A DNA stretch of 64,000 nucleotides. Origin: Nephrocerus scutellatus. Taxonomy: Eukaryota > Arthropoda > Insecta > Diptera > Pipunculidae. Location of the stretch: NCBI GenBank assembly GCA_947095585.1, contig OX352765.1, forward strand, positions 62,077,719 to 62,141,718, given 5' to 3'. This document shows, one piece after another, positions 55,850 to 64,000 of this stretch (the first letter of the stretch is position 1; each line of letters opens with the position of its first letter). Made by a program: the position numbers and the translations under genes. Under the pieces are notes generated by a model. It saw only the letters and a program-made list of their open reading frames with translations, made no database searches and had not been told where the DNA came from.

Positions 55850-56410
55850 ATCACCGTTCAACTCAGCGACAACCATAAAATCGGCACTAATATCGGTCAC
55901 CCACCCCTCAGTTATCGACCCCATCCCCCGAGAATTGTCTTACCATCACCATTCAACTCAGCGTCCCAGAAAACCATAGAATCGACACTAATATCGGTCG
56001 ACCCCTCAGTTATCAACCCCATCCCCTAGAGCTGTTATACCATCACCATTTATCTCAGCGACCACGAAAACCATAGAATCAACACTAATATCGGTTACCC
56101 CCCTCAGTTATCACCCCATACCCCTAGAGCTGTCTTACCATCACCATTTATCTCAGTGACCACTAAAACCATAGAATCAACACTAATATCAGTCACCCCC
56201 CCACCAACCGTTATCGACCCCATCCCCCTAGAGCTGTCTTACCATAACCATTCAACTTAACGAGCCCGAAAACCATAGAATCGACACTAATATCGGTCAC
56301 CCCCCACCCACCGTTATCGACGCCATCCCCCTAGAGCTGTCTCACCATCACCATTCAACTTAACGAGCCCGAAAACCAAAGAATCGACACTAATATCGGT
56401 CATCGCCTGG
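55850..56410 (-). repeat. 100-bp tandem array in Helitron 2
   Basis: Six units of 97-104 bp with accataraatcracactaat and attaccatcaccatt-type blocks. It is C-rich on the plus strand. Confidence 0.85.
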
Positions 56411-56581
56411 CACGCCTCCCCCAGCTAAAAAACCTGCTACCCCCACCCAGTATGTTTGATTCCACATAGTAACTAATATGTATACCAAGTTTGGTTGAAA
56501 TTGGTGAAGGCGTTCCAGAGCTAGTAAGGCACAAATATATATACAAATATACAAATAAATTCTCTATTTTATATATATAGA

Positions 56582-57010
56582 TATATATGTAAAGAAAATG
56601 TGTTTCGTACCATGCAAAATCTCTCTTACAGTACATGTTTTAAACAACTTATAGAAACTTATAGGCGCTGGCAATGCTGCCGAGCTTTTCACTAAGTCTA
56701 GTAGGCTAGGAAATTGACAATTAAAAATAAAATGAAAAATTATTAGTTTTGAAATATTATCAGTCTGAATAACATTTAAAATATAACATAAAAATAGTGT
56801 CAAAATAATTCGAAGTAAAGACTTTAAATGTTGTTTCTTTAATCATTTTAGGTGAGCAACTAATTTGTAAAATGATTTAATTTGACTAAATGTAAATATC
56901 TTTTATAAATAAATCTTTAATTATTTTAGAAACGCAGTTACGTCTTTATTTGAAAAACATTCGATATAATATCATTATAAAACAAAATTTTCTATAATTA
57001 TTTCAAAAAA
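56582..57010 (+). other. Leader-like sequence upstream of Gyp-D
   Basis: AT-rich, no frame. The start codon of Gyp-D is at 57011 with atttcaaaaaa before it. LTR ends are not recognised. Confidence 0.4.
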
Positions 57011-58215
57011 ATGGAAAAGTTGAGATTTGATTTTGCTGTGAAATCATCAACAGATGGAAAATCAAACATAATATGTATAACCTCATTAGCTACACCTGAT
57101 GGAAAGGTTTTTGGAATTCCAGCAGAGTACCAACCTGCAAATCTACACACATTAATCACTAGGACTTCCAACTATGAAAAGATAAAAATATCATTAAATA
57201 AAAGACATCAAACAAGAAAAATATGGATAACCTTGACAAATGACATTTCAAAAACATACTTGGATGAGGAACACAACTTACAGTTTAATGATTTTTATTT
57301 GGAAGAAATATCAGAAGAATCAAGTATTGTTGAATCTAGTGACTCAAACAAAACGTTAGAACAATTGTTAGAGAAGTTACTTGAAAATAAAGAAACAAAA
57401 TCTGAAATTCAAAACTTAGGAAAATTGCAAAGGATTTTGTGTTTGAAAAATTCACTGGCTGAAACTCGAACGCATACCAGTGGATCACAAAATTTTAATA
57501 AGGAATGTGAACGTTTTCAAATAAAAGAAGATAGGAAGAAAATTGAAATTTTAAAAATTTTTATGGAGCACTCCAGTGTAAATTGGTATAGTTGCATGAT
57601 AATTAAACTTACAGTGGAATCAGAATGGAACAAATGGGAGAGACATTTTTGTGAGACATTTGCTAACAAAGGAGCGTCACCCATTAGGTATGCTCTGTCA
57701 TTAAAATATCAAGGAGGTTCGTTACTTGAATATGCTTTAAAATATAACAACTTTTACTAGAAGTAAGGAAATCAGTTGATACTGGAACTCTTATAGACCT
57801 AATAGCATTTGGTTTTCCAAATTATGTGACGGACAAGATTGACAGAGAAACTTTACAAGGAACGGAAGATCTTTACAATGAAATTGGAAGATTTGAACAT
57901 CTTGTTGGGAAAAATAAACAAGTAAGTAAAAAAATTATTACAAACTCTGAATCGACATCAAAAAGTTAGTCAAATTTGTATGAAAGAGAAAAACGGGAAA
58001 CGTTTCCAGCCTGAGGAAAATTGTTAGTTTAAAGATAAAAGTCAGGCAGTCATGAAAACCGTAAATAACTCAGAATTAGAAGTTGAATTGAACGAAGAGA
58101 ATCCAAAAAACTAGATGTACCCCCAATAATAAAATTAAATTTACTATTAAACGATGCTCTGAATGTTTTCGGAATTTATGATTCAGGTTCGAATGTGTCT
58201 GTATCGACCACAAGG
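57011..58215 (+). pseudogene. Gyp-D gag and protease
   Basis: A 249-codon open frame from 57011: MEKLRFDFAVKSSTDG, FGIPAEYQPANLHTLITRT, a Glu-rich middle, and EWNKWERHFCETFANKGASP, LKYQGGSLLEYALKY, a capsid-like end. A stop at 57758 and a frameshift follow, after which the Gag continues (RKSVDTGTLIDLIAFGFPNY, TEDLYNEIGRFEHLVGKNK). At 58125-58205 PPIIKLNLLLNDALNVFGI and YDSGSNVSVS give the retropepsin start with D-S-G. The rest of pol is missing and BEL LTR sequence follows. The protease type supports Ty3/Gypsy; the Gag N-terminus I do not recognise. Confidence 0.6.
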
Positions 58216-58220
58216 TAAAA

Positions 58221-58520
58221 TGGGATATTTAAACAAATGAAACACAACCATTAAAGTGGAAAAAATTTATTAAAAACCACTATTAATAACTTTATTATGC
58301 ACACAAGATGTGCTCTTTCCGAGTACTTCACAAAGACTGCACGTCGTTGGTTCTTGCAACGACATGCATGATACATTTTTAATACTTATACATTCTATCT
58401 CTTTCTATCCTCGAACAACAATGAATTGTGTTCGATACAGTCCCGGCGAAAACCTAAAGTTTTCTAACCCTTTCGCATTTTATTTACATGATCTCATTTT
58501 GTTCGCTTAACAAACTTAAA
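58221..58520 (-). repeat. BEL/Pao 3' LTR (minus strand)
   Basis: Directly after the pol stop on the minus strand. Polyadenylation signals aataaa occur at about 58265 and 58295-58300. Ends near tgggatattt (plus). Exact borders uncertain; the 5' LTR is outside the window. Confidence 0.5.
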
Positions 58521-58527
58521 TTTATGA

Positions 58528-58830
58528 TTAATTTACAAAATCATTTCGTATGTCAATAGGCAATATACAAATTTTCTGAACTGGACGTTTGAGTTGATTG
58601 GTTGCTGTTTGAATGACCACGTTCCGTACAAGACCATCTCTGCTTGGAATCAATTTCACGATCCGTCCTAGCGCCCATGCTGATGGTGGAAAATTCTTGC
58701 TCTTGATGATAACCAGTTGTCCCTCTTTCAGACTGTCTTTCTCTATCCGCCATTTCTTTCTTTCCAAAAAAGTAGATAAATACTCTTCTTTCCATCATTC
58801 CCAAAAATGCGTCAGCATTAGCTTTCGCTC
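58528..58830 (-). pseudogene. BEL/Pao C-terminal domain (DUF5641-like)
   Basis: Reads EGQLVIIKSKNFPPSAWALG, RIVKLIPSRDGLVRNVVIQT and LKRPVQKICILPI, the C-terminal domain that follows integrase in BEL/Pao proteins. The frame ends at 58530. A one-base shift near 58770 links it to the upstream part. Confidence 0.85.
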
Positions 58831-59700
58831 TTTCCATAATTTAACCTCATGTGTGCCCGGTAAATCTTTCGTTATGAATGGTAATGGCAACACAAGTGGT
58901 TCATCTACCAGAAAATGTCCTGGAGTTAACGCTTCCAAGTCCCTTGGATCATCGCTATGCGGATGTATGGGCCTTGAATTAAGAATAGCTTCTATTCCGG
59001 TTAATAGCGTTTGGAACTGTTCATACGCTAAAACCCTTGCCCAACAATTCTTGTAAGGTGAAATTTCATGGATTTCACGGCAGCTTCATATATGCCACCC
59101 TTATGTGGAGCGGCTGGTGTCATAAACTTCCATTCTGTACCTTTTGCGTTTAAGTGTTCAAAAGTTTCTTTCCCATACCAAATATCTTATGCTTTCCTAA
59201 GTTCTTTGGCTGCTCCAACAAATGTTGTTCCGTTGTCGTTGTAAATTCTTTCGCATCTGCTACGGCGGGCTATAAATCTTTCGAAGCATGCAATGAATGC
59301 CACTGATGTGAGACTTGATACTAAATCAATATGTACTGCTCTCGTCTTTAGGCAGACATAAATTGCAACCCAACATTTTTGTCTTATTATTTGATCACCT
59401 GCTCTATCGACCATTTTGATTTCAAAAGGTCCAGCGTAATCCACTCCTGTATGCAGGAATGCCTTTCCAACCGTTACTCTTTCCTGTGGCAAATCCGCCA
59501 TTAAGTGAGTTTCAAACCGATGATTGTAACGCACACAAACTACACATTTGTGTAGAAAATTTCTTAGTTCGTTTCGAAACCTTGGGATCCAGTATCTTTG
59601 ACGAATATATTGCGTCATTATCTGAACAGCCCCATGCTTTGTTGCTCTATGAGCACTATCCATAATCAACCAAGCTAAACGGGACCCATTTGGAATAATA
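58831..59700 (-). pseudogene. BEL/Pao integrase
   Basis: Zinc region RATKHGAVQIMTQYIRQRYW and CVVCVRYN (59669-59540), then the catalytic core: LHTGVDYAGPFEIK (first Asp), IYNDNGTTFVGAAKELRKA (second Asp, about 59225) and GGIYEAAVKSMKFHL (Glu, about 59095). The three catalytic residues are present. A stop or frameshift near 59187 splits the core. The downstream part reads PLPFITKDLPGTHEVKLWKE-type residues up to 58810. Confidence 0.8.
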
Positions 59701-60500
59701 GCTGGGTGTTTTCTTTCGAAATCTATCTCCGCATTTCCCAGACGCCCTCAGACTCTTAAAATTCCTTTACTGTCTATAACTGGCTTTAAAGACTCGATTT
59801 TACTTTCATCAGGCAAACATCTTTCCTTTTCTATGTGTGTCATTTCTTTCCCATAATATCTTTCCTGTTCTTTCCTTAACAAATACTCTATCGCTTTTGT
59901 CTTTTCTTCAACAGTTGGCTGATATGATATAGCTCCTTTCCTCTGAATTTGACGCTGAGATTTTCTTTGATTCTTTTTAAATCTTTCTCCAATTCGTTTC
60001 ATTTTAGCTGCTTCAATAAAGCGAATAACATAGCTGATTATATTTAATGCCTTTTCTAATTCGTGAACGTATTCAATTAATGGAATACCTTCCCCTCATT
60101 TTGGCACATATATTGGTAATGGATCCTGAAAGTTCATCGTTTTCAAAACTTTTATCTCATCCCTCCCCGCATCTGAAACATTTGGCACACATTTATCAGA
60201 TGGCCAGTATGATCGTGATTGCATCAACCATTGCGGGCCATGTAACCACAATTCATTATTTACCAATTCACTTGGTCTTGTTCCTCTACTTAATAAATCA
60301 GCATGAATCTCTTTCGATTCAATATGTCTCCATTTCTGAATTTTAGTATTTGTCTGTATAGATGAAACCCGATTTGCCACGAATGTTTTCAAATTGCATG
60401 GTAATTTGTGAATCCAGTGGAGTGTGACAAGTGAATCTGTCCAAAGGTTATATTCTATGTCTTTCCATTCCATAGTTTCTACAACATTAGTAAGCAGCCG
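59701..60500 (-). pseudogene. BEL/Pao RNase H and linker
   Basis: RNase H end at 60473-60096: YNLWTDSLVTLHWIHKLPCN and THADLLSRG-like residues (KEIHADLLSRGTRPSELVN), a BEL hallmark. Then a Lys/Glu-rich linker to 59748: EKTKAIEYLLRKEQERYYG and LPDESKIESLKPVIDSKGIL, as in the region before integrase. Frameshifts near 60090 and 60005. Confidence 0.8.
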
Positions 60501-61773
60501 CCCTTTCGGCAGCAGCTAACTCCAGACATGGTATTGTTATAGTTTTAAGCGGTTCAACGCGTGTCTTGGATACTAATAAATTTGATGAAATCTTTCCATT
60601 TTGGTGTTCAGTCCTGATGTAGATAGCTGCACCATATGCTCTAGATGAAGCATCAGAAAAACCATGTATTTCTATTTGCGTATGTAGAGATGTACCTATT
60701 TATCTGTCAATACGAAATCTTTCCAAATGTATAATTTCTTTCCAGAAAACTTTCCATCTGACCTCAATCTCGTCAGGTACTCTTTCGTCCCAATCAATGC
60801 TCAACCGTCATATGTCTTGAATGAGAATCTTTCCACAAATAGTCACTGGTGTGATGTAGCCATTAGGATCATACAATTGAGCTACACAACTCACGATCTT
60901 TCGCTTTGTTATTGAAGTATCGGTATCAGGAGTCTTTACCTCATATGTAAATTGATCTTTCTCAATTAGCCACTTTAGGCCTAATATTGATGCTTTATCG
61001 TTGTCTTTAAATAGCATTGATGATTGCTCTTCAGAACTTATCTCTTTCACTAATTATTTACAATTTGATTTCCATTTCCGCAGTTCAAAACCAGCACCTT
61101 TTAACACAAAATCAATAGCTTTAGCTAGTTCAATTGCTTTACCTTTCGTATCTGCGCCTGTTGCGCAGTCATCCATGTAAAAATCTTCTTTTATTACCTT
61201 TGCAGTATTTGGAAATTTATGTTCTGCATCTTTCGCACATTGCATGACTGATCTAACAGCATTGTAAGCTGATGAAGTCATGCCATAAGTGACCACTGTC
61301 AACCAATATTCTTTAAGTGTTTCTTGTGGACTTTCTCTCCAAAATATACGCTGTAAGTCCCACTGTTCTCTCGAAATTCTTATCATGCGGAATATCATCT
61401 TGATGTCTGAACTTATGGCTATCCGATGCCTACGAAAACGCATCACAATGTCTTGCAAATCTTTCTGTAATTTTTCTCCTAGCATTTGCATTTCTGAATT
61501 TCTTCGTGACACAATGATGTGGGATATGATAAACTATCTCATTCCGAAATCCTTCAATTACTGGCTGCATATGCCCTAATCTTTCGTACTCACGCATGAA
61601 TTCGATATACTTGCTTCGTAATTCAGGTTTTTTTCTCGTTTTCTTTCCAAATAAAAAATCTTCTCTTTGCTATAAGCTCCGAGCTGCCAATATCTTTCGC
61701 TTTATCCTTCAATGGGATAGTAAGAACAAATCTCCCATATCGGTCACGCGAGTATGTGTTGATAAAATTTCGT
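60501..61773 (-). pseudogene. BEL/Pao reverse transcriptase
   Basis: Fingers and palm at 61512-61054: RFRRHRIAISSDIKMIFRMI, WDLQRIFWRESPQETLKEYW and AYNAVRSVMQCAKDAEHKFP, then the catalytic DFYMDDCATGA (YMDD 61179-61168, intact). Downstream GFELRKWKSNCK and, from 61050, SILGLKWLIEKDQFTYEVKT, CVAQLYDPNGYITPVTICGK. At least two frameshifts (about 61515, 61052). The catalytic YMDD suggests recent decay. Confidence 0.85.
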
Positions 61774-62736
61774 TCAACTAACTTCTTCTTTCGTACGCAT
61801 GGACACTGATTCCATCTCATCTATTTGCCATAGCCGTTTTAATGATTCATGCAATTGATTATTGTCTATACATATAATTGAAGATATTAGCTCTCTTCTT
61901 TCCTCATACATTCTTTCCTCATACATTCCAAATATTACAATACCAAAAATTGTCTCCATCCATAATGTGCCGTTTGGCTCTCGCACAATAACAGAAATAA
62001 TATCTCTTGCTAAGAGTTTACATCCGAACAGCATATCTACCTTGTTTGATTTCCAGTATTCAGGATCAGCAAGTGGGATGTTTGTTAAATTATCTTTCCG
62101 TACCAATTTTATTTCAGATTCTGGCATAATTGGCTGCCATTGACTTCCTTTTGGTAATATCCAGAATTCTTCTTCGATGAAATCATTGGATTCAAACCAT
62201 GGATATAGCTTAATCTTTGTTTTGAAATTTATATTGAAAGGTTCGCCATTAATCCCAATCATTTTACGTGTAGTTTGAACCCCAGTCAATTTAAACTTTT
62301 GTTGGAGCTGGAAACTTACCCAGTATGGCTGAGCGCCAGTGTCTAATAAGGCACGTATAGGCCCATATTTCTTTCCATTGATATCAATCCTTACTTTCGC
62401 GATCGGCATTAATGTCAATCTCTTAACTAACTTTGAATTCAAAGAATTTGAATACAGAGATAATTGTTGGTTTTCTTTTATTAATTCTTTTCTTTCCTTA
62501 TTATAATTGCTTTTAAAATCTTTCCCGTCCAAATCTTTCTCTTTCGAATCATTCCCTACATATCCTTGCAGAAATTCTGCTCTTTCCGATAGTAATTGTT
62601 TTTTATGATGTATATGTCCGTGTAAATGATTTACTTTCCCTTGTATCGTCTCCTTGCAGAGCTCTTGAATCTTTCTACTCTTACCACTGTCGCTACCACT
62701 TTCTCTTCTTGGACGTTTTAAAGTATTATTCATTAG
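61774..62736 (-). pseudogene. BEL/Pao protease region
   Basis: An open frame of 319 codons. The N-terminal half is Lys/Glu-rich; the protease lies at about 62415-62000 with VRIDINGKKYGPIRALLDTG (active site D-T-G near 62340), RKMIGINGEPFNINFKTKIK and LPKGSQWQPIMPESEIKLVR. Its C-terminal part (GCKLLARDIISVIVREPNG, TIFGIVIFG) matches the conserved TxLGWI/GG region only roughly. The frame is intact and starts at 62733. Confidence 0.8.
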
Positions 62737-63638
62737 TCAATCCTTTTTTCTCTTTTGAATACTATTATGTATTAACCTATTTGGACACCGAGTACATGGT
62801 CCTTGGTAGCAACTTTCCTTTGAATGCCCAGCCTTCAGATAATTCGTGCAGAGTACATTCTTTCGAACAAATTCTTTACGAGCATTTAAGTTTAGAGCTT
62901 GAAACTCAGGACAATTCCAGATTGGGTGATTAATCGATTTGCATGATGCACATGACATCCGTTTTCTTTGGGCATCACCAGATGCTTCGTTCTCCCTAGC
63001 ATAACTTGGAACTTTGAGAATATTTCCAGATAATATTGTTCTTTCCTGCTGCAAAGTAGCAGACGAATCTTTCAATTGCACATGGCGATTGCTATTTATG
63101 TTTTCCAGAGTCGCAGCTCGTCTATCCAAAAAATCGCAGATATCTTTCGTAGTAGGTTCTTCTGTCTTTCGAGTCTCTTCCCAAGTGTTTCATTCTGCTG
63201 AAAAGGCATATTTACATGCACTGCAATTGGTTGGGCATCATGACGATCTATCCTAAGAGATAATTCCTGTATTTTTCTTTCGAATGCTGCACAAGCCGTG
63301 AAAAAACATTCTTCAGCGTCGGCAGTTTTCCTCTCTATTTCGCACTGCACAAGAATATCATCTTTCGGTATAATAATCTGTTCGTTCTTTTTAATATGTT
63401 CCCATGCCTTTTTTAACGCTGCTAGGCGTACTTTGGCATCACTAATGTCGGAGTTGCTGAAAGCGTCAGACTGAATGTAACCTAGGGCAAGACGTACCGT
63501 ATTACATCCAGCTTCGAACAAATATTTGTAGACCGGATAAATTTCTTCCTGCATTTTTGTCTTTCGTAAAATGATGTGTAAACAATCTTTCAAATATTTC
63601 CAATCTTTCCAATCTTTCCAATAAGTTCTTTCGGACAA
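62737..63638 (-). pseudogene. BEL/Pao gag
   Basis: Start codon at 63638. The N-terminal frame (to about 63110) reads IIPKDDILVQCEIERKTADA and FERKIQELSLRIDRHD, an alpha-helical matrix/capsid region. A frameshift at about 63110-63129 leads to the nucleocapsid: CASCKSINHPIWNC, NVLCTNYLKAGHSKESC (Tyr for the second Cys of the knuckle) and CTRCPNRLIHN. The PR frame begins four bases after this frame ends. Confidence 0.8.
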
Positions 63639-64000
63639 ATTTTGAGTTTTATTTCTCTAAAAGAAGAGAGAGAGAAATTAATAATATGCGTATATTAGCT
63701 ATTAGATCTAGAAATGAACAACACTTCTAAAATTTCGTGTTGAAAATTTTCCCTTAGCAATTGCAATTCAGCAATGGTTTTAATTTATTTTTGTAGCTTG
63801 TCTTGCTCTTTCCTACTTTCACTCAAACATATAAACAATATGGAGAATTCTTTCCAAATATAAATAAAAACATATATATTTATTTGGCTATTTTTAAGCT
63901 TGAAATAAACAATCCTCCACAGAATTCCTTCCAATGTAATTTTTCTTAGCAACTGCTTGATATGAAACAATGTGCTAAAAAATTCTTTCGTATTATCTTT
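63639..64000 (-). other. BEL/Pao leader or 5' LTR part
   Basis: On the minus strand, upstream of gag. A (ga)n-type stretch agagagagaa lies at 63665-63680. No primer site could be assigned; the LTR probably starts outside the window. Confidence 0.4.

Larger units (their letters stand above)
55391..56581 (-). mobile_element. Helitron 2 with helicase remnant
   Basis: Minus strand. 5' end tctatatatataaaatag at 56581, preceded by A; 3' end ggcaacgccgggtaatcag then CTAG at 55394-55391, followed by T, the A/T insertion typical of Helitrons. It contains six units of about 100 bp (actaatatc marks at 55886, 55987, 56084, 56182, 56285, 56389) and a helicase remnant near the 3' end. Inserted in Jk2. Confidence 0.85.

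Noticed and set aside
63665..63680. Possible GAGA-factor site array
   Set aside because: Only one short ga run; too short to support a regulatory call.

Overview
The window is a nest of decayed transposable elements from an insect genome, most likely a fly. The evidence is the A+T-rich base composition, 17.6/297-type errantivirus fragments with tRNA-Ser primer sites, BEL/Pao, Jockey, LOA, R1-like and RTE-like retroposons, and Helitrons with the usual insect termini. I found no host gene, tRNA, rRNA, operon or CRISPR. Every coding segment I can name belongs to a mobile element, and almost all are broken by stops, frameshifts or deletions. The fly assignment is inference.

Labels used below: Ty3/Gypsy families are Gyp-A (two copies, opposite strands), Gyp-B (an errantivirus, two copies), Gyp-C (three partial copies, tRNA-Lys-like primer site, SAP-like Gag), Gyp-D (gag-protease only), Gyp-E (one fragment) and Gyp-F (LTR plus leader). 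Jk1 and Jk2 are two Jockey copies.

Layout. 0-1.6 kb: R1-like 3' end (-) abutting a Gypsy RNase H-integrase fragment (+). 2-4.4 kb: Gyp-A copy 1 and Gyp-E (+). 4.4-10 kb: an errantiviral env tail, an LTR with primer site, a leader carrying a roughly 120-bp tandem block, then gag (split by a MITE) and pol of Gyp-B copy 1. 8.4-17.2 kb: a direct tandem duplication with a 4.37-kb unit, covering Gyp-B pol, half of a Gyp-C LTR and an RTE element that had inserted in that LTR. 17.7-24.7 kb: Gyp-C as LTR, internal, LTR, internal. 24.7-27.4 kb: a second MITE and Gyp-B copy 2. 27.4-32.7 kb: Gyp-A copy 2 (-), split by a 1-kb hAT element with a 3' retroposon fragment inside it. 32.7-34.7 kb: LOA retroposon (+). 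34.7-35.9 kb: a two-unit satellite and an LTR-like promoter. 35.9-37.5 kb: another non-LTR reverse transcriptase. 38-38.7 kb: an orphan errantiviral LTR. 40.1-44.5 kb: Jk1. 44.5-49.9 kb: small fragments, a perfect (TTTG)249 array, Gyp-C copy 3 and two fold-back MITEs. 49.9-56.6 kb: two Helitrons, Gyp-F LTR, a BEL fragment and Jk2. 57-58.2 kb: Gyp-D. 58.2-64 kb: a nearly full-length BEL/Pao element (-).

Nothing here forms a pathway. The relations are of insertion order: RTE into the Gyp-C LTR, then Gyp-C plus RTE duplicated; MITE into Gyp-B gag; retroposon into hAT into Gyp-A; Helitron into Jk2. Dense, nested, mostly dead elements on both strands are what pericentromeric heterochromatin or a piRNA cluster looks like. 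That reading is inference and needs small-RNA data.
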